Below, in pieces: positions 13,723 through 16,818 of a stretch of 16,818 nucleotides of DNA. The stretch is from NCBI GenBank assembly GCA_045650505.1, contig JAZRRE010000015.1, positions 1 to 16,818 on the forward strand, in the 5' to 3' direction. Made by a program: the position numbers and the translations under genes. The notes under the pieces were generated by a model, which saw nothing but the letters and a program-made list of their open reading frames with translations, was not told the origin of the DNA and searched no databases. How positions within the stretch are numbered: position 1 is the stretch's first letter; each line of letters begins with the position of its first letter. The DNA is from RGIG1681 sp045650505. GTDB taxonomy: Bacteria > Bacillota > Clostridia > Christensenellales > UBA1242.

Positions 13723-14160
13723 CTAAATTTCTTCATAAATATATGTTCCAGGTCCATCAGCAACCATTTCAATTTCCATATAAGTTCTAAACGCACCTGA
13801 AGCAGTTTTCACTTGTTCGCGAAGAATATTCAAAACTTCTTCATACATCGGCTCTGCCACTTCTGGCCTTGCAGCCTTGATAAAATCTGGTCTGTTTGTG
13901 CCTTTAACATTTCCATAAAGAGTGAAATTACTAACCAACATAATTTCACCTTTTATGTCAAAAATGCTCTTGTTTGTTTTGCCATTTTCGTCATCAAAAA
14001 TACGAAGTTTTAAAATCTTATCAGCAATCTTTTTTGCGTTTTGAATTTTGTCATCAACTGACACCCCAAGAAGCACAAGCATACCGTTTCCAATTTCGCT
14101 ATATTTTTCACCGTTTGAATAAAGCACTGCTCTTTTAACTTTTTGAACAACAATCTTCAT
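13723..14160 (-). CDS. dtd: D-aminoacyl-tRNA deacylase (DTD) family protein with variant motifs
   Basis: DTD removes D-amino acids (and glycine mischarged on tRNA-Ala) from tRNA in the cytoplasm, acting as a homodimer. The 145-residue length is typical. The N-terminus (VVQKVKRAVLYSNGE), VSNFTLYGNVKGTNRPDF (76-93) and AARPEVAEPMYE (96-107) follow the family closely. Two signature positions differ from the usual form: SQFTL is SNFTL (77-81), and the Gly-cisPro motif NxGPVT is ADGPGT (134-139). The Gly136-Pro137 pair needed for chiral rejection is kept. The gene starts 2 bp after the TAA of an upstream membrane-protein gene and reuses its last codons as the SD (AAGGA), so translation is probably coupled. 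It may be a functional variant or a diverged subfamily. Confidence 0.88.
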   Translation of the reverse strand: MKIVVQKVKRAVLYSNGEKYSEIGNGMLVLLGVSVDDKIQNAKKIADKILKLRIFDDENGKTNKSIFDIKGEIMLVSNFTLYGNVKGTNRPDFIKAARPEVAEPMYEEVLNILREQVKTASGAFRTYMEIEMVADGPGTYIYEEI

Positions 14161-14162
14161 AA

Positions 14163-14906
14163 TTAATCCTTTAACTTTTCAATTTCTTTAAGCCCTGCAA
14201 CCTTTGCTGCAAGTTCTTTAACTTCATCAGCAAACTCAAACAAAATTTTTGAATAAACTTCAGTGAGTCGTTTTTTCATCGCATTGTTTTTTTCTTCAAA
14301 TTCGCCTGAAAGCCCAATATCAATCAAACAAAAATCTGTGTAATGAAACACATCTTCAATCAAATAATAAAGTTCTTTTGAAAGAATATCAAGTGATAAA
14401 TAAGAATAAATTTGATAACCTGAATCACCTTTTTGATTAAAATAATCAATAAATTCAACGAAACCACCCTTTGATTCAACCGAGTCATTAAGTGCTTTAA
14501 AAACATCTTTAAGCATAGGGATATGCTCATCAGAGCGATACACCCACGAACTTGAATAATCTTGATTAAACACAGAGCCATTTCTCTTATAATTTATTTT
14601 TGCAGATTTTTTAAATGACTCAATAAAATCTTCATCAGTGGTGTTAAACTTTTTAAGTGCTTCAGCAAACTGTTCTTTAAACTTTTTGCCAAGCCACATA
14701 TATTTGATTTGATAGCCTTTATAAATTGTTCTAGCAAACTTATAAAATAAAACAAATAGTGCACCAAATAAGGCGACTAAAATCAAAAACCACAACGACA
14801 GACACGCAAGAATAAGTGAGCACATTGAAATTGTCATAAACCCTATTGATGTGAACAAAAATATATTTTTAAGTGTTTCAGGACTCATCTTTTTCTTTTT
14901 TGCCAT
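14163..14906 (-). CDS. Membrane protein of unknown function, two N-terminal TM segments
   Basis: I do not recognise a family. The 247-residue product starts with a lysine-rich MAKKKKMSPE, then two hydrophobic segments of about 20 residues (roughly 14-36 and 38-57) forming a hairpin, which puts the soluble remainder (about 60-247) on the same side as the N-terminus, probably cytoplasmic by the positive-inside rule. The soluble part is charged and largely helical, with aromatic-rich patches such as ELYYLIEDVFHYTDF. It ends in a Lys/Glu helix. The ATG at 14906 is preferred because GGAGG lies 5 nt upstream; the longer frame begins at a TTG that overlaps this site. It is the first gene of a two-gene unit with the deacylase-like gene, 2 bp downstream. 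Confidence 0.8.
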   Translation of the reverse strand: MAKKKKMSPETLKNIFLFTSIGFMTISMCSLILACLSLWFLILVALFGALFVLFYKFARTIYKGYQIKYMWLGKKFKEQFAEALKKFNTTDEDFIESFKKSAKINYKRNGSVFNQDYSSSWVYRSDEHIPMLKDVFKALNDSVESKGGFVEFIDYFNQKGDSGYQIYSYLSLDILSKELYYLIEDVFHYTDFCLIDIGLSGEFEEKNNAMKKRLTEVYSKILFEFADEVKELAAKVAGLKEIEKLKD

Positions 14907-14940
14907 AACACCCTCCAAATCAAAATAAATTCTTAATTAA

Positions 14941-14969
14941 AGCATAAAACTTTTCAAATTGTTTTGCAA
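14941..14969 (-). promoter_or_regulatory. Promoter of the membrane protein/deacylase operon
   Basis: The - strand shows TTGCAA (14964-14969), a 17-bp spacer and TATGCT (14941-14946). The start point would be near 14934, with a leader of about 28 nt carrying GGAGG. It follows the terminator of the 15035 gene, so this unit is transcribed independently. Confidence 0.5.
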
Positions 14970-15011
14970 GAGTTTTAACCCACAACCCCCACAAAACTCA
15001 AATTTTCAGCA

Positions 15012-15042
15012 CAAAAAAAGATAACCAAAAATAGTTATCTTT
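15012..15042 (-). terminator. Terminator overlapping the stop codon of the polytopic membrane protein gene
   Basis: AAAGATAAC and GTTATCTTT (15017-15025 with 15034-15042) form a 9-bp stem with an 8-nt loop; the - strand ends in seven T. The TAA stop (15035-15037) lies inside the stem, so a ribosome at the end of the gene would sit on the hairpin. Confidence 0.8.
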
Positions 15043-15889
15043 CTTTATTGTATTCATTTTTTGTTTTATTTGTTTTCTTCTCTGTTTTTATTGCTTGTTT
15101 AGTTTCTTTCTTTTCTGCTCTTTTTGTTTGCTTAACTTGAATTTTATTTTGCTTTGCTTGTTTGTTTTCACTCAATTCTTTTTTTGCTTCTTGCTCTTTT
15201 TCTCTTTCACAAAGTTTCTTATAATATTCATTATATTCATCGGCACAAATCCAATCAAAAACTTCATCAAATGAAATCAAATCATCAGCAGCAAACGCTA
15301 AATATAACAACGCAATCGCAAAGATTGGTGAGCATATAATCATTGTGAATAAATATGAAGCGCCCCACATTGGCAAAAGCAAATATAACGCAAAACCAAC
15401 AATAGCAAAAATAACAGCAATATCAGAATAAATTGGGTTTATTTGTTTGCAAATGCAAATAATAATGTTTATTAACGCAAGCAAAATAATTAAACTCGCA
15501 GCACAAATTAAATAACCAACAATATAATTATTTAAAGCAGGAAACCATGTGGTCATAATGCCAAGCGCAATACCACCGAATGACGCTGTCCAGAAAACAA
15601 TTCTTTTAATGATTGCAAAAGTGTGAAGTTTAGGATAATCTTCAAGTTCTTGGTCATCTTCAAAATCAAAATGAAAATCAATAAGTGCTTTAAGCCTTGC
15701 AATCGGTCTTGCAAATCCGGCAAGTGTAATGATTAAAAACAAAATCAAAAGTGATTGATAAACAAGCACCCATTCCTCAATAAAATATACATTTTCACCC
15801 ATCAAATATTTGTCAGCATAACCAATGTAAATAAACGGTGTTAAAAACAACCCCAAAATGCCAACAATTTTAAAAATCCAATATTTCAT
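15035..15889 (-). CDS. Polytopic membrane protein of unknown function with a Lys/Glu-rich C-terminal tail
   Basis: I do not recognise a family. The 284-residue protein has about six hydrophobic segments: WIFKIVGILGLFLTPFIYIG (4-23), VLVYQSLLILFLIITLAGFA (about 41-60), IVFWTASFGGIALGIM, YIVGYLICAASLIILLALIN, AVIFAIVGFALYLLLPMWGA and LFTMIICSPIFAIALLYLAFA. An acidic loop, DFEDDQELEDYP, lies after the second. The last 65 residues form a charged tail dominated by K, E and Q (for example KKETKQAIKTEKKTNKTK), probably cytoplasmic and disordered or helical. The ATG at 15889 lies 4 nt after GGAGAG; the longer frame starts within the leader and lacks a site. It is divergent from the YitT gene, with the two promoters back to back. 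Confidence 0.8.
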   Translation of the reverse strand: MKYWIFKIVGILGLFLTPFIYIGYADKYLMGENVYFIEEWVLVYQSLLILFLIITLAGFARPIARLKALIDFHFDFEDDQELEDYPKLHTFAIIKRIVFWTASFGGIALGIMTTWFPALNNYIVGYLICAASLIILLALINIIICICKQINPIYSDIAVIFAIVGFALYLLLPMWGASYLFTMIICSPIFAIALLYLAFAADDLISFDEVFDWICADEYNEYYKKLCEREKEQEAKKELSENKQAKQNKIQVKQTKRAEKKETKQAIKTEKKTNKTKNEYNKER

Positions 15890-15928
15890 ATTTCTCTCCA
15901 GAGTATAAAATTCGAACAAACTAATTTT

Positions 15929-15957
15929 ATTATAAACATAAACTCATAAACTTCCAA
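15929..15957 (-). promoter_or_regulatory. Promoter of the polytopic membrane protein gene
   Basis: The - strand has TTGGAA (15952-15957), a 17-bp spacer and a perfect TATAAT (15929-15934). The start point would be near 15922, with a leader of about 33 nt. Its -35 box lies 12 bp from that of the divergent YitT promoter. Confidence 0.7.
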
Positions 15958-15972
15958 ACAAAAGAGTGTTTG
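15955..15972. promoter_or_regulatory. Possible operator between divergent promoters
   Basis: CAAACA (15955-15960) and TGTTTG (15967-15972) form an exact 6-bp dyad with a 6-bp spacer. The left half overlaps the -35 box of the - strand promoter and the right half overlaps the -35 box of the + strand promoter, so one dimeric regulator could control both. A dyad this short in AT-rich DNA can arise by chance. Confidence 0.35.
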
Positions 15973-15998
15973 CCAGAATAGAAATTTTATGTTATTCT
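15970..15998 (+). promoter_or_regulatory. Promoter of the YitT-family gene
   Basis: TTGCCA (15970-15975), a 17-bp spacer and TATTCT (15993-15998). Transcription would start near 16005, just before the AGAGG ribosome site, which lies 4 nt from the ATG. Confidence 0.65.
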
Positions 15999-16019
15999 TA
16001 AAAAAGATAAAGAGGTTTT

Positions 16020-16643
16020 ATGTTTAAATTTGTTAAGGCAAAATCGTGTTTAATCATTTTTGTGAGTTGTGTTTTTATGGCATTTGGTGTTTATAACATT
16101 CATTCACTTTCAGGCATCACTGAAGGTGGCGTTTTGGGTGCAACCTTGCTTCTTGATAATTGGTTTAGCATAAGCCCCGCAATAACTACCATTGTTTTAA
16201 ATGCAATCTGTTACCTTATTGGTTGGAAAGTTCTTGGAAAGAAATTTTTATTTTATTCTGCTTTTGGAACAATTTGTTATTCACTTTCTTATGCTGTTTT
16301 TGAAGCCATTGGTCCACTCTTTCCAGAAATTGCAAACAACCAACTTTTAGCCGCAGTGTTTGGAGCAGTTTTTGTGGGTGTAGGCGCAGGCTTTTGCGTA
16401 AGAGAATGTTGTGCACTTGGCGGAGATGACGCCCTTGCAATGTCACTATCAAAAATCACACACATACACATTCAGTGGCTATATTTAATTAGTGATTTAA
16501 CCGTTTTGGCTTTATCACTAACATACATTCCACTTTCAAAAATTTTATATTCAATTTTAACCGTTGTGCTTTCAGGTCAAATTATCGGTTTCATTGAACG
16601 ATTCAACAAAACCAAACCACAAAACACACAAACAAAACAATAA
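16020..16643 (+). CDS. YitT-family membrane protein
   Basis: YitT-family (DUF161-type) proteins are polytopic membrane proteins common in Bacillota; their transport substrate is generally unknown. The 207-residue product has about five or six hydrophobic segments. The two family hallmarks are present: SGITEGGVLGATLLLDNWF (31-49) after the first segment, and the internal echo GVGAGFCVRECCALGGDDALAMSL (120-143), which reflects the duplicated architecture of the family. It is shorter than the common form of about 280 residues because it ends after the membrane part and lacks the cytosolic C-terminal domain usual in YitT itself; the tail is a short basic stretch, NKTKPQNTQTKQ. AGAGG 4 nt before the ATG supports the start. 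No clear terminator follows. Confidence 0.85.
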   Translation: MFKFVKAKSCLIIFVSCVFMAFGVYNIHSLSGITEGGVLGATLLLDNWFSISPAITTIVLNAICYLIGWKVLGKKFLFYSAFGTICYSLSYAVFEAIGPLFPEIANNQLLAAVFGAVFVGVGAGFCVRECCALGGDDALAMSLSKITHIHIQWLYLISDLTVLALSLTYIPLSKILYSILTVVLSGQIIGFIERFNKTKPQNTQTKQ

Positions 16644-16668
16644 TCATTCTCAACTTTTATAGGCCTTA

Positions 16669-16698
16669 TTGATTATACAACACTCTTTATGATAGAAT
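16669..16698 (+). promoter_or_regulatory. Promoter of the gene entering at the right edge
   Basis: TTGATT (16669-16674), an 18-bp spacer and TAGAAT (16693-16698), with a predicted start near 16705, about 12 nt upstream of the ATG. The leader contains AGGAT as a modest ribosome site. Confidence 0.5.
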
Positions 16699-16716
16699 AA
16701 AAATAGGATTGATATT

Positions 16717-16818
16717 ATGAATAATATAAAAATTGGCAGTTATATATATGATATATCAACAAACATAGGTGGTTATCAAGTAAATCAATATAAAGTTTTA
16801 CATATTGATAACACATAC
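16717..16818 (+). CDS. N-terminal fragment of an unrecognised protein (runs off the window)
   Basis: Thirty-four codons are visible from the ATG to the window edge without a stop, beginning MNNIKIGSYIYDISTNIGGY and continuing QVNQYKVLHIDNTY. AGGAT lies 8-9 nt upstream and a plausible promoter precedes it. There is no signal peptide. Asn, Ile and Tyr content is high and codon use is more AT-rich than in the neighbouring YitT gene. I cannot assign a family. Confidence 0.65.
   Translation, partial: MNNIKIGSYIYDISTNIGGYQVNQYKVLHIDNTY

Overview
The window is AT-rich (roughly one-third GC by eye), with strong AGGAGG-type ribosome binding sites, sigma-A-type promoters and compact intrinsic terminators. 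Together with a YitT-family membrane protein, a diaminopimelate-pathway gene and a very large MBG-repeat lipoprotein, this suggests a low-GC Bacillota, most likely an uncultured gut-type Clostridia or Bacilli lineage. No marker here fixes the taxon. The genes read in the standard bacterial code, with TGG for Trp, apart from one striking in-frame TGA in the giant gene.

Layout. 1-116: the C-terminal end of an XRE-type repressor on the + strand, closed by a terminator. 117-400: no gene, but a GC-richer stretch dense in hairpins and including a tRNA-like relic. 402-558: a tRNA-Ala(UGC)/tRNA-Ile(GAU) pair on the - strand with its own promoter (593-621) and terminator. 713-3360, - strand: a BadF/BcrA-type sugar kinase, an acyl-ACP thioesterase and a short dapB. 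3436-11178, - strand: a lipoprotein of about 2,580 residues with five regularly spaced MBG modules. It is interrupted 79 codons before its apparent natural end by an in-frame TGA. 11377-12579, - strand: a KdgK-like PfkB sugar kinase preceded by a possible 55-residue single-pass membrane protein. 12708-13682, + strand: an unrecognised protein with a possible Cys-His-Asp triad, apparently made from a leaderless transcript. 13723-14906, - strand: a D-aminoacyl-tRNA deacylase-like gene coupled to a small membrane protein. 15035-15889, - strand: a polytopic membrane protein with a Lys/Glu-rich tail, divergent from a YitT-family protein (16020-16643). 16717-end: the start of an unrecognised gene.

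This is mostly a housekeeping and cell-surface region with short, independently promoted transcription units rather than one pathway. I do not see a convincing new multi-gene system. The points most worth a second look are the TGA that replaces an expected Trp codon in the giant surface lipoprotein, the leaderless promoter geometries, the unrecognised candidate Cys-His-Asp protein, and the structured element beside the tRNA pair.
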